In this document: piece by piece, positions 1-12,704 of the stretch | Position numbering within the stretch: the stretch's first letter is position 1 | How the letters are laid out: each line of letters begins with the position of its first letter | Source of the DNA: Blasia pusilla | Taxonomy: Eukaryota > Marchantiophyta > Marchantiopsida > Blasiales | Assembly (NCBI GenBank): GCA_050084515.1 | Contig: CM114274.1 | Location: forward strand, 2,914,001-2,978,000 | Direction: 5' to 3' | Length of the DNA: 64,000 bases | Notes under the pieces: model-generated | The model's database searches: none | What the model saw: the letters and a program-made list of their open reading frames with translations, nothing else | What the model was told of the DNA's origin: nothing | Position numbers and translations under genes: made by a program

Positions 1-51
1 AAGCCAACATTACAATGTTAAGGTTTCATACTTTCTGGTGTATGAAACTTC

Positions 52-117
52 ACCTACAAAGAGATGAGAAGAGAGTGAAATCAGACTTCTAATTCTACAA
101 AGAGATGAGAAGAGAGT
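52..117. repeat. short 43-bp-period direct repeat
   Basis: A 23-base string beginning CTACAAAGAGATGAG occurs at 52-74 and again at 95-117, so the period is 43 bp with two copies. No coding sense is apparent. Confidence 0.6.
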
Positions 118-1882
118 ATGGTAAGTATGTCCAATATTTTGACAAAATCATAGGCAGAAAGAACTCTCCAGTAGATAAAGGAAAAGAAAGTGAGACTCTA
201 TCAGGACGAATCTTCAAAAGTCTCAATCTTCACTATGTCTAAGCTTTTCATCCATGATCTCCTGCAGCTAAAATATTTTCCAATATTCACTGCCAAGCCA
301 ATGACAAATGTCTTTTAGGCCATGGAGATGCAAGGTTTTGCTAACCTTTTACAGCTGTCTGCTGATAAGTTGATAAGAAACTCCACAATTCCTCATCAAG
401 AACCAAGCAATGTGACACCCAGAGGGTCTGCCCCAATTAGGGTGTTGGGTGACATTGCCTGAAGTTCTGACTGTTTTTGGTTTCCTCTTCTTCAAACCCA
501 TCAACTGGTCGTTCAGGTCTGTAAATTTCTGTGACCTTTGCTCAAAGAGTTGACCCAATTTTCCAAGCTCGGTTCAAGTTGTGTTTTCCTTACTGGGTCA
601 GACTTGTTAGCTTGGTAGCTCCCACCGTACAGGTGACAGAAGTTCAACAACTCAGCTTTTTGTTGACGCTTCCTGTTTTTGATGGTTGCAGCGAAGTGCG
701 CATTCCTAAACAGATGATGCAACAGAGAATTGCCAGAAAATAGACAAGCTTACAAAGCTATGGTGTACTTGGCATGATCAACGCTCCTATTCATACAAAA
801 TAATCTTCCTCTTTACTGCAATGATGTATAAAATGACAACTTAAGATTTTATGTACAGCTTTCCTTCACAGAGGCTCAATTCTTGTCATGAAATATCCAG
901 AAGCAACATTCAGCCAAAATTTGACTCTTCTACATGGGCTAGGACACCCCACAAAGCACCGCTTATTTCAGCAAGTCTTGTCACTGCTGACGATCACCAA
1001 TACCAGTGATACAAAATCCAGTTGTTTGCTCCGTGGGATAATTGCAAAGCTCTCACGTACTTGGCATGTTCTGGAATATGCATATGAAAAGAGCATGGTC
1101 CTATTTGTCAAGACTTCAACTTGGTGACTCCGAACCAAGAACACACACTTAGAGAAGCGAAATGTCAGCAGACGTACCACTAGTAGATAGTATTGAGTTG
1201 CACTAGCAGTCAAGAAGTTCTCAGCCATGATGATCCAACTTTGTGTGTGCTGCCACTGAAATCCTGTATGGGGCAATCTGGGCTCTTAAATCTGATGTCA
1301 CACACCTTCTCTGGGAACCACAAAGAAAGGTGGATTCCACTTGACATCACCCTCTGATTAAGTACTTGCTCAGCTCGTATATCTTGAACATCATATACCC
1401 TGGTCCTTGAAAACAGTATCCAAGGCCAGATGTAGTATACCTTTCCATAATCAGAGACTCTATTCAAAAATTGTCTGTTATTCAATTTTCGTCTTTAAGG
1501 CTGTCCCAGGAAGAGCTAAGAGCAAAAGCTGTAACTCACCTATGGACATGCAACAGCCAATTGCAGTTTTACTTGCATGTGCTTCTGATCACAAGAAATA
1601 GCTTGGCAACCAGAAGCCCTTCAAATACTTCCACCTAGGGTCTAATTTCCCTCTATGGATCCAACCGGCCTCAAATGCTCTCGACACTTTGATCCAAGGG
1701 CCATTACTTATCACTCTGCCCTCCCACCAGACCGTCACCATGCTACCCACCTTAGTTTCATGGGAGCTACACTCTCTGCCCCTAAGAGTAGAAGACATCA
1801 GCAGAACTGATTACGTGGCCAGAATTGAATGCCCTACACACCTTTGCAGAAACAAACTGGAGCAAAAGACAGCCACCCATGT
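118..1882. other. no gene recognised; downstream flank of the MRS2 gene
   Basis: Only short open frames on both strands, none with a domain I recognise. The stretch next to 1882 lies downstream of the MRS2 stop codon and should include its 3' untranslated region. The rest may be intergenic or untranslated parts of a gene outside the window. Confidence 0.4.
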
Positions 1883-4800
1883 CTATCTCTCAAACAGCCC
1901 CGTCCAGTACACAAAACCAATCAACCCACAGAAGAGCAACACACTGACAGACAACACTGATGCTACAAATGGAACAAAGATGTCTTCGGATTCATATAGT
2001 GTTGGAATATAGATATTCATACTGACAGCACCGCATGCAGCTGTAGCAATGCCAGTGACCAAGGCTGTGATAGCCAGGGTAACTTGAAACTGGAAGAGCT
2101 CATTGCGCTGATGATCAAGCTGAATATTGATGTAATCTTCTGTGTCATCAATGTACTCACGGATCTGCAAACAAAGTACTAAATTATCAGTTCAGCACTT
2201 CACTTAATCAACATCCATCATAGGTTCCATTTCTTTTGCTCTGTCATCATGCATACACCCTCTTGTTAATTGACAGGAAATTCTGAAAAATGTTGCAGAC
2301 GTCAGATTGATGATTGGCTCCAATGAAGTTGATTTTTGCCACGTCCACTATGTTGTTTTGGCTTCAGATCCACAAGCAACATGTGCCACATCCACCATGA
2401 AAAGGTGTTACAGAAATGACGCTAGAGCACCCATCAGAACTTTCCATCATTTTTTGTAGCAGATAGCAGCACAGTCGGTCCAACTACCTCAAAACCCTTT
2501 GATCAGGTTTCAGTGCAGTGCCTAGCGGAGCAGATCATGTCTTGCATCTTAATCACATGCCCCAGTCAAATATTTCAGCGACCTGAGCCTCTACAACCAA
2601 ATAGCTATCCTCCCCAATGTGGGCACCTAGACGTGAAACTAAGAGGTCTGCGATATCTGATGTCACAAACAACATGGTAATATCTTTGCCTAAGAATGAA
2701 TCAGGGATCGATCAGTCAACCTCTCAATAAAAAGAGTACTGTATTATGAACAGCCGATTGGTCAGAGATATCAGGTGGTGGTCTACACTCCCACGGATTA
2801 ACTGAAGATACAAAAACTCAGTTTTACTCGTAAGGTTTAGGAAGGGCTGGAAGACCAACTCATGGTGAGACTGGTAGGGTAGAGGAGTTGGAGCCATCTG
2901 GTAAATGCCTCTTGGAGACTTAGAAATGTGCTCTCCCGAGATAGATTAAGTCACCTTATGTCGGAATCTCTTGTCACTCTTTCCACCTTCAAAACAAAGT
3001 CCAAAAGTATACTGTGGTTGAGATGAGTTTTACCATGGTAAGTTTGTTGAGTGTCCCATCAAGTTGCATGAAATATGCTTCCAGTAACATCTCCAGTTCT
3101 TCAACATCTCCATTGTCAGGATTATCACTCCCAGCCAAGCTTGTTGCACCAGTAAAATTTTTAAAGGATTCGAAGGTACCAAAAGCTCTACTATCTCCTT
3201 GGAAAGAAGCAGACGGCGAGTTAATATGTTGCCATTGTGTGAGTTTGCGTGTTAAATACAGGTCGCCCATGTCTTCGTCATCATCCAACAACTGTTCAAG
3301 TTCATCCCTAACCTGTATAATTGGCCAGCAACACAAGGAGTCTGTCAGATGTATTATCAACAGCTTCGATTCTTGCCAGGAAGGAGGGCAGCAATCTTTC
3401 ATAATTCTGCCTGGATATCCAGATTAGTAAACAACGATACATAAAGAATGATGCCATATTCATATACTTGTGTCCCCCCCAGAGCTACCTGTCATTGGGC
3501 TGTAGGTTTGATTCAATTGACAGAAAATAAAGACAATGGAAAAGCACGTAAACTAAGTGTTCCATGACAAGAAAGGGAAATGCATTGCATACCCATCAGA
3601 GAGTCCACCAAAATGCTTGGAGAGAATACAATGCAATCCAACTTTAAGGAAATACTTAATAACATCTAACATTCTTGAAAGCCAAGAGCATCCAGGCCAT
3701 CCGCTAAGTGTAATAAGAAGTTTCATACACAAAAAGACACAGATCCAACAAATCAAACCGAACTTATTTCTCTGACGATGTCTTCTAGTGACAGTCTCCA
3801 CATTCCACTTATTGAGCCTTGCGAGCTCCAGTAGGGGTTCGGGAAAATACCAATTCTGAGCTCCTTGCAAGAAGCTCACCTTTCTGAATAGGAATGTCAG
3901 CTTTAGCATTGGAAATCGTAAAGTTGCTTGGCTACTCTACTGAGAACCAGTGAGGATCTGGAAGACTCTGGAGGCACAAAGTTGTCTAGAAGAGAGTTGC
4001 ATTTAGCACTGTGGCCTCTTCAGGCCCCAGGTTCTACAGCTCTAAAGCTGTAACTCTTGTCCACACAGTTCACAACATTCGGTTGGATAATGTACCCATG
4101 AAACAATCCAAGCAACTATATAACTATGCAATGACTAGATATGGTTTTTTACCTTCTGCACCTGACCCGTGAGTAGAGTAAGATGGCTCTTAATATTTCG
4201 AACCAGTTCCAAGTTGCTCGATGTTATGTTTCTTGTAAATTCATCTAATGTGGGATAAGCCTTGCGCTCCAATTCTTTAACTCTTCCCTCAAGGAAGTGG
4301 CAAACGAAATCAAGTGCTATCTCCAGAACTCTGAATTCGAACGGAAGTTGATCTGGAAGCCCCTCAGACTTCCTAAAACCAAGACTACGCTCATCCATGT
4401 GAGCTCCATGGGATTCTATCATATGTCCTATGTTTACGTCTAATGTGCCCTTCTCCACTGTTTCTGGTTGTGAGGTAGTCGCCGGGAAGTTCTCCTTCAG
4501 CTGTTCCACAAATGGGAGAAATGCAGGGCTTGTAGATTCGAGGAGAAATAGCTCCTCAGCAGTAACAATCGCCTTAATAAATTCGAGATTCACCACCATC
4601 GCTCGTTCTCTTGCTGCGCACATATCAGTGTAGTCGTGAGATAGGTGTAGGAAATTGGACTCCAACTTTGGCAGGATGAATTACTTCTACGGAAATAGGT
4701 CACGATCAAATCGTAAGTACCAAAAAATAGTTCGTCCACTGCACCTACATGTTGAATTGAAAGACGGGAAATAGGAGGATAGCTAATTCCTTCCCAACCA

Positions 4801-5128
4801 ATCTAAGAGAAGAGGTCAAAGAGAGATTGAAGGTGACCAGGGAAAGTCATATCTTACCAAGTATATGGGAAGATTGAGAAAATATGGGCCCTAGAATTCG
4901 CAGATCACGGGCAGGGATGGAAGCGCGCTGCATGATGGCATTTCTGTCAAGTTCCAGTACCTCCATGACTCCCGATGAATCAAACCGCATCCACTTGCGA
5001 GACCCCGGTTTCTTTTTCTTCACAGCAAGGATGTGTGATGGAGGTAAGAAATCTGCTCTCGGTGGTTCTGAATCTAGAAGTGTGTACGCTGATTTCTCCG
5101 CGAGCTTCCGAAACACCGGACTGCCCAT
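1883..5128 (-). CDS. MRS2: MRS2/MGT-type (CorA superfamily) magnesium transporter, four exons
   Basis: Predicted exons on the minus strand are 5128-4858, 4613-4153, 3312-3034 and 2164-1883, each joined by GT..AG, giving 430 residues, the usual size for plant MRS2 proteins. Exon 1 carries the family signature IPARDLRIL (about residues 71-79). Exon 2 has RERAMVVNLEFIKAIVTAEE. The last exon holds REYIDDTEDYIN followed by two membrane spans (about 361-383 and 399-422) with an acidic loop between them. These proteins form pentameric Mg2+ channels in plasma, vacuolar or organelle membranes. The wording around IPARDLRILGP resembles the Arabidopsis MRS2-3/MRS2-4 branch (from memory). Oddity: the signature GMN at the end of the first span reads S385-M386-N387 (2015-2023), one base from GMN. 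No plastid transit peptide is obvious. The start at 5128 is the first ATG in frame; an extra 5' exon is possible. Confidence 0.88.
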
Positions 5129-6300
5129 TTTCGCCCGACGCTACCTGGCTGCCAGCAATAGACGCTCTTCACACCAGGGAATACTCGTACATCAAACACA
5201 TGCCCTCGCCAGCTGCAGTGGAGAAAGTCAAACCAGCTCCGTGTTCTAAGGACGAGAAACTCTGGTTCCTGCTACAATGCGCAACATCGAACGACGAAAT
5301 GTCTTCCTGCTGCGCGTAGCCCTGCCAAAGAATGTCCCCCTCGTTTTCATATCTTCACTTTCACCGATCGTTCCCTGAACAGTTCGTCTGAACGGACTGC
5401 ACACGGCCAATTCGCAGCAAGACACACAAGCACGCCCACTGACAATTGGCTGCAGTAACAATCCACAGCACAGGTTTGCTGCGGCAATCTGGATCAATTC
5501 TCTCGCAAAATGTCTCAGCTCCAAAAGTTGTCCCCGTTCCTTCAATCTCCTCTCCATTCAACATAAATAACGTCTTCGCCGAAATTCAGGCTCGCTACGA
5601 TTGATCATCCCGCAAATACATTAGATCGAAGAGCCCAGCACTTGCCCTAAATACTCCGAAACATCAGACACCAAATTCAGTGATCCCTCTCGCATCTAAC
5701 GCGAAACATGACCTCGACGAACGTCACAAGAAAGGATCATCCACGTCATGTTGTGAAGCGAACAGATCACTAAACGCACACCTACAACACAGTCCAACAA
5801 AAACCATCATCTGTGGCTAGTTCCGACACACGACTCACCAAACTCATCAGCGACAACTGAACTCGCCGACCGACGAACAGACGCCAACACTCTCGATGTC
5901 AACTTCACCCGAAAGCGATCACACCAATCTCCCCGCGCGTTCTCTTTCCTTCCTCAATCTTTCAGAATTCTCACCGATCGAGACATCGCCGAACACACAC
6001 ACGTCGGTCTTCACAATCCGCCAGTCACCACACGTCCATTCCTTCACACACCCGCAGCCTCCTCTCCTCCCCTGTCGCCGAAAAGGTCGCATAGTCGCCC
6101 AATCTGTATGATCCTCATGGACGCCATAGCTCCAGCCACGCGAAAGGCTGACAAGAAAGCTCACACCTGCAGTCGGCCAAAGACTCCACACAAATGCCAA
6201 AGGTTCATTACTAGAATTCTAGCAGTTCGCTAACTGACCTGGAAATCGCGCCAGCGTAGTCTACTTCACTCACTCTGGCCGCCGAGAGCCATCAGAGGTG
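5129..6300. other. 5' flank of the MRS2 gene (probable leader and promoter)
   Basis: More GC-balanced than the surrounding DNA, with minus-strand open frames to about 5564 that show no known domain. Likely contains the untranslated leader and promoter of the MRS2 gene. I see no clear TATA box or second gene. Confidence 0.35.
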
Positions 6301-7296
6301 ACAGTCAGTCAGTGTTCGGTGTTCAAAACAAGTGAAGTGAACACTTGTGCTTCTCAGGCTGTTTTCGTATTTGTTTGTGTGTTCCACGTGGTGTTCCTCT
6401 GTATGTGCATGGCGCAACATGTATATTCAATAGTAAGACTTATTAGTTTATGTTACCTCCTACAAATCTTACTCGTATGTTGTGAGATGCACGGGTGACC
6501 AAGTTTCTTTCAAGACAACCCGCTCCTCACTATGTGTATAAGTTCTCCACTTCATTCCTCCACTACTCCCACTCCTGGTTAATTAAAATTGTCACTATTA
6601 ACACCTGTGCTATCCCCTCCCACAACACATGCCACCATAAACACAATATTCCCTTTCAAATAAATTTCCACCAAAATAATATAATGTTGCTATTTTGTAT
6701 TATTTTGGTACTATTTTGACATGAGGTCCTGTCCATAATAGTACATTCAAATGTCATTTTAAATCAATTCATAAGACGACCGATCCCCTTGGTTGGAAAA
6801 TGCAAAGTGTGAAAAGGAGAAGAACTTTGTAAGATGAAAGCGTGCTCTCCAATAATAGTATAGATAAATATGAGAATTGGTTAAAAGTACCGATGGGAGG
6901 AAGAAGAAAAGGAGCCCTTTAAAAGCACGGGCTCAACTAAATAATTTATGGTTAGTTTATTGATTTGCATTTCTTTGTTCCACCTTCTAACATGCGGGTA
7001 AGAGGAAAATGTTTTGGTAATTAGGACAAGCATTGAAAAGGCAAAAAAAATGCAGTTTTGGACAATATGATTGTTGGTTTTCTGCATAGCATGATCTACA
7101 TCCACAATTATGAAAACAACGGGAAGGAGGAATGTAGCGGTGGTGTTTTGCATGACTTGGACGTGTTCTGGAAGTTGGTTGGCATTTCACACCCTAAGCT
7201 TGATAAGCATAATTATAATGTATGGAAGTTTTGCATGAAATAATTTCTTATTGGGCAAGAAATATGTGAACTTGCTTATCTATACTAGGTTTACTT
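6301..7296. other. no gene recognised
   Basis: AT-rich intergenic DNA with short random open frames only. It ends at the left end of retroelement I. Confidence 0.4.
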
Positions 7297-7800
7297 TGTC
7301 ACGTCTTTTAGGATAGATCGGTGAGATGTAGTAGAGTGCCTTCGTGAGTAGTGGAGGACAGGCTCATTAGGTCGAGGATGACCTGCTGAGGCCCGGGGAA
7401 ACCTGCTCTCTCAGGTTTCCTGGGCCTCAAAAGGTCAGACCCTAAACGTGTCATGACCATACGGATTATGTCTTAGAGTATAGTGTGCAAGTAGAGGCCG
7501 TATCTTATGTAGGGTTGTAGTGTCTAGGTAGAGATGCGGTTTCATACATAGGGTTGGGGGTTACTCCGTTGAGGGTGACTTTTCCAATAGGGCCCGCTCT
7601 TAGGTTGGAGGATATAGTGTGGAGTGCACTCAAACAACAATTAGTTCTTTGAGTTGAGCCTGTTGCGTTGGGAGTTAGCCTTGGTAGTGAGTAGAGCTCT
7701 TGGCTATGGTGGTTCCCGCAAGCTTCGACCTGGATTCTCCCATCGTGGAGTGGGTTTCGCTCAATTTTATGTGATTCTATACGTGTTTTATGACAGTAGG
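7297..7800 (+). repeat. left terminal repeat A1 of element I (right edge uncertain)
   Basis: The first ~130 bases match A2 at 17246 almost base for base, after which the two diverge. A near-perfect inverted repeat lies inside, with arms 7388-7405 and 7412-7428 (arm begins GAGGCCC). Element II has an analogous inverted repeat in its A1. The B segment that follows A2 is not found after A1. Confidence 0.6.
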
Positions 7801-9299
7801 TCTTTCACGGATTTCACTCAAAGAACTAGAGTAGATCGATGGATCAGTAGGATCTAGTTAGGGCTGATTATGTACTCAGCCGTGGATGTTCGTGGCTTGT
7901 GGCCTATGTTGGAGGTGGGAATCTGGTGCGTGGTTGGTTGGGAAAGAAGTGCCTTGCTGAGAGATTTCCAACGCGCTTTAGATCGCTGGATTTTGTCAAG
8001 GGAGTTGGAAGTTATCAAGGATTGGAGATTATGGTCGTGTTCGACGGTTTTCTGATGTGGAGAGCTTGGAGTGCGGAAGCTCTGTTGAAGTTCATCCAGA
8101 TCGGGTGAGAGGTTCCTATTGCTACCTGTATTGTGATCTCATGTGAAGCTATCTGCTTCAGTGAGTGGAGCGTTGCGGATTTCTGTGTGCATAAAACTGG
8201 GCGGAAGAGCTGTCGGATTTGCGATTCTGGAGGTGTATGGACAGCAAGTTTGTCTGATTTTTAGCTCGGAGTACAGAGCTCGGTTGTAGCTGATTTTTTA
8301 TGGAGAGATAGCTATGGTGGCCAATTGAATCTTTTTCGACTAGAATTCAATTGGCGAGGATTTTTGGAGTAATTGTTGATCGAAATTTCGCGGAATAGCT
8401 CAAGGTCTGGCAATGGTGGACAGCAGATCAGAGGGGTTGGTTGGTTGGTGACTCGTTTGTTGTTGGAGACGCCTATCCCGTTTGGGGGCGCCCTGGTTGG
8501 GCCTCTCTCCATAGCGAAGCATGGCGAAGCGGGGCAAACGGGCACGTTTTGAGGCTTCAAGGCAACTCGAGGAAACTCGTGGTAGCTTCAAGCGAGTGGG
8601 TATGAGAGGCGGAGTAAGGAGCAAGGAGCAAGCAAGCAAGATTGCTTGCTTGGGCATGAGGCAGTTTTTGCAGAATTTGTGAGTTGAGTGTTGCATAACT
8701 GGTCACCCATCTTTGGGTTATTCTGCCGGGAAGACGCTTAACTACTGAGTTCTTAATTATGCCAGTGTACACACTGGTGTAGTTCATTTGGTGTTGTTTG
8801 GAGATGTGTTAGGCACTTTATGCATCTCGGGTTTTCGGTTGATGGACCTCTAGCGCATAGTACGGTGTAGCCTCTCCATGCAGCTGATATTTTCAGGTGC
8901 TGCAAGTGCAACTAGCACGTCATCGACCAACGGCGGAGTAGCTACTGCGTTAGAATTGTGTGGATTCAAGGGGCGCCACATTTTGTGGATTGTGTTACCT
9001 TGATTTCCATTTGCGATTGGAGGGTTGTCGTTGGACTTCCTGTGTTTGGATCCCCTCCATTGTTGCTTCTTGCTTGCGCGCCCATTGTTAGGGTTGACGC
9101 TGATTTCCATAGTAGTTTTACTCCTGTGTGCAACCGGTAGTGAGGCTGGAGTGATGACCAGTAGACCGTGGGAGGCTTCTTGTGGTGATGACAGGTTAGG
9201 TTGCCCACACCCATAGCTAGTAGAGCTAGAATAGTACAACGACATCGACGTCACTTGGTTACTTAGTGGTGGTGATTTGATGGTGGTGCGGCATCGGCG
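7801..9299 (+). other. untranslated leader region of element I
   Basis: Lies between A1 and the first Gag frame. I found no conserved domain and no convincing tRNA primer binding site. Confidence 0.35.
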
Positions 9300-10990
9300 T
9301 TGGTCATCACGGAGCTGTCTGGTGGTCTGGTTGGAGACCGTGGTGCGGACTATGGTGGTTTTACACAGAGTGGATTGAGGTATCGGCTACCTTTTCCACT
9401 TCCGACGGTTGATGAAGAGGAGGACAAGGGTGTTCCAAACACCGAGTCTTCTACCTTGTTATCGAGTGTTGCAGCTCCATTGATTTGGGACATGGACGGG
9501 ATATATGGGGCCATGAAGGGCCCACGACGATACTCGGGTGCAGTGGGCACCATTGAGTTGGAGGACTTCATTCAAGAGTTTGATACGTGGTGTGATATGC
9601 AAATGTTGCGGAACGCCTCGTTGTTTACACCCTTCTTGGCTTGGAAGGGGTTGTTTCAGCACTTGGAGGGACCACCCATGGACAATTACCATGAGTTTAG
9701 GAAGGACCATGTTGTTGAGATTGAGGCGTGGAGACAATATTGGTCTCTTGGCTATGTGTCTATCACCCATGGTGGTATTGGTAGTAGTGCTCCTACTATG
9801 CCAGCCAGCCCGACGTTGAGTGGTACAAGTACGAGTCGGAGTGGGGGTACCAGTGGAGGTACCCATGGAGGTACCAGTGGGGGTACCAGTGGGGGTACTA
9901 GTGCCCCACCATCATTCAGCTCGATTGCAGAGTTCTTCAAGAGGTTGAAGAAGAACTATCACGGAGTGAAGACAAAGAAGTTGAGGAGTCTTCAGGAATT
10001 TGAGCGAAAGACTAGTGAGAGTCTTCGTGAGGCAAACACTCGAATAAGACGCTTGATTTCAGTTACCCAGGGTGTGACTGAGGCTCAAGCAGTCTAGTTT
10101 TGGTATGGGATCTTGGACATAGAGTTGCGCCGTAGGGTACGTGATGCTTCCCTTATGAGTGATGATTCACCCACATTGACCCATGTGTTTGCTCTATCTC
10201 AGAAGATTGAGCTTAACATGGTGGAGGAGAGAGTGGTGACATCCGCATTCAGTCAGGATACAACTACTACTTCTCGTGTTCAGCAGTCCATCTCACAGTC
10301 TCGTAGTAGTGGTGGTGGTAGTAGTAGTGGGAGTCATGGGGGGTACACCCAACCTCAGTTAGGTCCTAGAGGGACATTTGCGCAGAGACCATTGCCTTCA
10401 TTTGTTGCCGCTTAGCAAGGACAGTCATGTTGGACATGTGGAGGTGATCATGTTAGGAGGTTTTGTCCCCAAGAGGATGGGAGACGGACTTTGGAGGATG
10501 GGCCTTAGTCGGCCCCAACTCAGTGTGATCATTGCGGGAGACGAGGTCATCCTCAAGAGCGTTGCTTTGATCTTCATCAAGAGTTGAGATCAGTCCGCGG
10601 CCATGGTGGAGTAGCTTTGAGAGGTCGAGGTGGTAGAGGTGGACCAGTGGTTGGAGAGCCTACAGTGGCTACCCCTACCACTACGATAGAGTCAGCTATG
10701 GCTGCCAGGATTGAGCAGTTGGAGCAGAGGTTGGCTACCGTGGCTGGTATCCAACATAGAGCAGGTTCGGGAGTAGGGGCTTCCACCTCTTATGGAGGGG
10801 ATGATCTCTCTTATATGGCGAGTGCAGCACATTTTGAGGCATCGATTGCGATTCTGAGAGGAGCCACTCGGCGTCGAGCCACGTGGTGCTATTATGGAGT
10901 TGGACCCACGAGAGGGGTGAGGGGGGAAGGCAGCTAGGCTTCCTGATCATTCTTGTTGTCCGAGGTGCTTAGGACTCCATCCATGGTTCC
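9300..10990 (+). pseudogene. Gag of element I, with two CCHC zinc knuckles
   Basis: The longest frame runs 9300-10097 (no ATG at the chosen start; the real start may lie upstream) and resumes after TAG at 10095-10097. Conserved with element II: TIELEDFIQEFDTW and FQHLEGPPMD. Two zinc knuckles follow: CWTCGGDHVRRFC at 10428-10466 (C-x2-C-x3-H-x4-C, one residue short of the classical spacing, and the same spacing in element II) and CDHCGRRGHPQERC at 10524-10565 (classical). A probable coiled coil (IEQLEQRLATV) comes next. A Gly-Thr-Ser repeat, GGTSGGT.., lies near 9840-9900. Gag would form the particle shell and bind the RNA. Confidence 0.7.
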
Positions 10991-11257
10991 TACGCAACCT
11001 ATTGAGCCTACAGTGGGGACTGAGGCATCTACATCGCGTGTAGTAGATACGGATGCAGCATCTAGTGCAATATTGCCGATGGCAACTTCAGGGTTGGGAT
11101 CCCCATTTCAACCACGGAGCTGATGGCTTTAGGAGTTGACTTAGCTCCTGTATTTCAGCTAGCAGCCACGTTGTGTGAACGTGGGAGTGTTACAGCTATA
11201 CGTGCTGAGGTGGATGAGGGTGTTGCGGTGGAGCGACCCCCTATGTGAGGTGTAGCA

Positions 11258-12010
11258 TTGAGTACCAGTGCTACTTGGCAGGCAGCAGCGGCGAAGATGG
11301 ATGCATTACCAGCCCGACCAGCCATTGATCGTGAGAGGCTTACACCTGGTGTATGTATGTTGGACAACCAAAGTGGGATATTCCGATTGGTGAGTCCTAC
11401 AGGACAGGTGCATAGACCAGATAGAGTCTTGTTAGACTCTGGTGCCCAACCTTTGATGTTGGGAAAGGCGGCATGTATTGGTTTGGGTATTCGGAGGTCA
11501 GAGCTTGAGCCTTGCCCATTCCAGATTCAAACATCACTTGGAGGAGCCAATGATAGGTCTTAATTCATGACACGGGAGAAGTTTTCTGTACAGTTGAGAC
11601 CAGATCATGCGACTGATAGTTCCCCGTTGGGAGTACCTGCAGTGGTCACATCGGCCGAGTCGTATGATGTACTAGTTGGAGGAGCAGTATTGTACCCGAT
11701 GGGTTTTCAGATGGACTACTGGACTGAGACAACGTCTTATAGACCTGGTTGGCAGTCCGGGGATGGACGTATGAGCCAGGTTCCTGTGAGATTTATTTAT
11801 GGGGCTCAACTAGGAGGGTCTTCCCCAACAATGTTAGCATCTGTGGTTGGTTTTAGTGGAGTAGTCACTTGGCCAGGAGACTTTTTGGAGGGTAATCTTT
11901 CTGCTATGGATTCTCCTGTGCATGAGGAGGTAGAGGAGGTCCCTAGTTTTGCATCATTGGCATCCTCATCCTTGGATGTGCCAATTTGGAGTTCAGGCGG
12001 TGCACTACGG
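11258..12010 (+). pseudogene. retropepsin-like aspartic protease of element I
   Basis: The frame holds DRVLLDSGAQPLMLG, with the catalytic Asp motif DSGA at 11435-11446, followed by conserved text ELEPCPFQIQTS and YDVLVGGAVLYPMGF that recurs in element II. It would cleave the polyprotein. The frame breaks near 11560 and 12011. Confidence 0.72.
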
Positions 12011-12028
12011 TAGGAGGCTGATCGCCTA

Positions 12029-12401
12029 GTGCATGAGGCTTGGTGTGAGGATGTTATACCTCACAAGGAAGAGGAGGCCCCACGGCGGACTCCTACTTCT
12101 GGTCCAGTTGGGTTATCCTCTTTGGATACTACACCCATTGTATGGCAGTATCCTCCGGAGGGCATTTGTGTGTTAGATCTCTTTGGTGGGATTAGCACTG
12201 GTTTGGCTACAGTGTTGTAGGTCGGTATTCCTTTGCAGAGATACGTGTATGTGGAGGGAGATGAGATGGCCCAAAGAGTCTCATCCCGACATATTGGTCA
12301 GTTGATGCGGAGATATCCTGAGTTGTTGCCGCCATCAGCTATTCGTGGGTACCAGTGTGCTTTGCCATCACACATTGTATTGTTGGGGGCGCATGACCTT
12401 G
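12029..12401 (+). pseudogene. N-terminal part of a C5-cytosine DNA methyltransferase (element I, truncated)
   Basis: VLDLFGGISTGLATVL matches methyltransferase motif I (DLFGG, 12176-12190; S-adenosylmethionine binding), followed by YVYVEGDEMAQRV (motif II region). It aligns with element II through AHDLD and is then cut off at 12402 by a foreign segment, so the catalytic PCQ loop (motif IV) and everything after it are absent in this copy. An in-frame TAG follows motif I. Confidence 0.78.
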
Positions 12402-12704
12402 ATCACACACGATAGCGTTGTGGAAGTTGGTAGTGATCCTTCTCAAGTAAGCAAGATCTCTCATCTCATTCAACCAGTCTTTTCCACCCCATCAGTTGGA
12501 GAGTTAATATCATATTTCTTTCAGTTCAATCCTACCGGTCATGGCTTTTCTTGCCTGAACGTGTGAGACGAGATCTGATCAGCAAGGAAGGGGCGTCTTG
12601 ATAGAGCAGATGAGAAAGCTTTGTTGACGGGTAATGGTAAATTCAAGAGATTCCATGACACCATATGAGAGAATCGCGCGATTCATATGAAGCGAGAGTG
12701 ACAG
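12402..12704 (+). repeat. 303-bp host gene piece inside element I (copy of 48352-48654)
   Basis: Runs from ATCACACAC to GAGTGACAG and matches the reverse complement of 48352-48654 over its full 303 bp with roughly ten differences by eye. In the RtcB-like locus it corresponds to the end of an exon (..THNSVVEV) plus a candidate intron up to its AG. Here it replaces about 0.9 kb of methyltransferase coding sequence found in element II. Confidence 0.9.

Noticed and set aside
7292-7296. TACTT as a target-site duplication for element I
   Set aside because: The right flank after 17769 is ACTCC, which does not match well enough.
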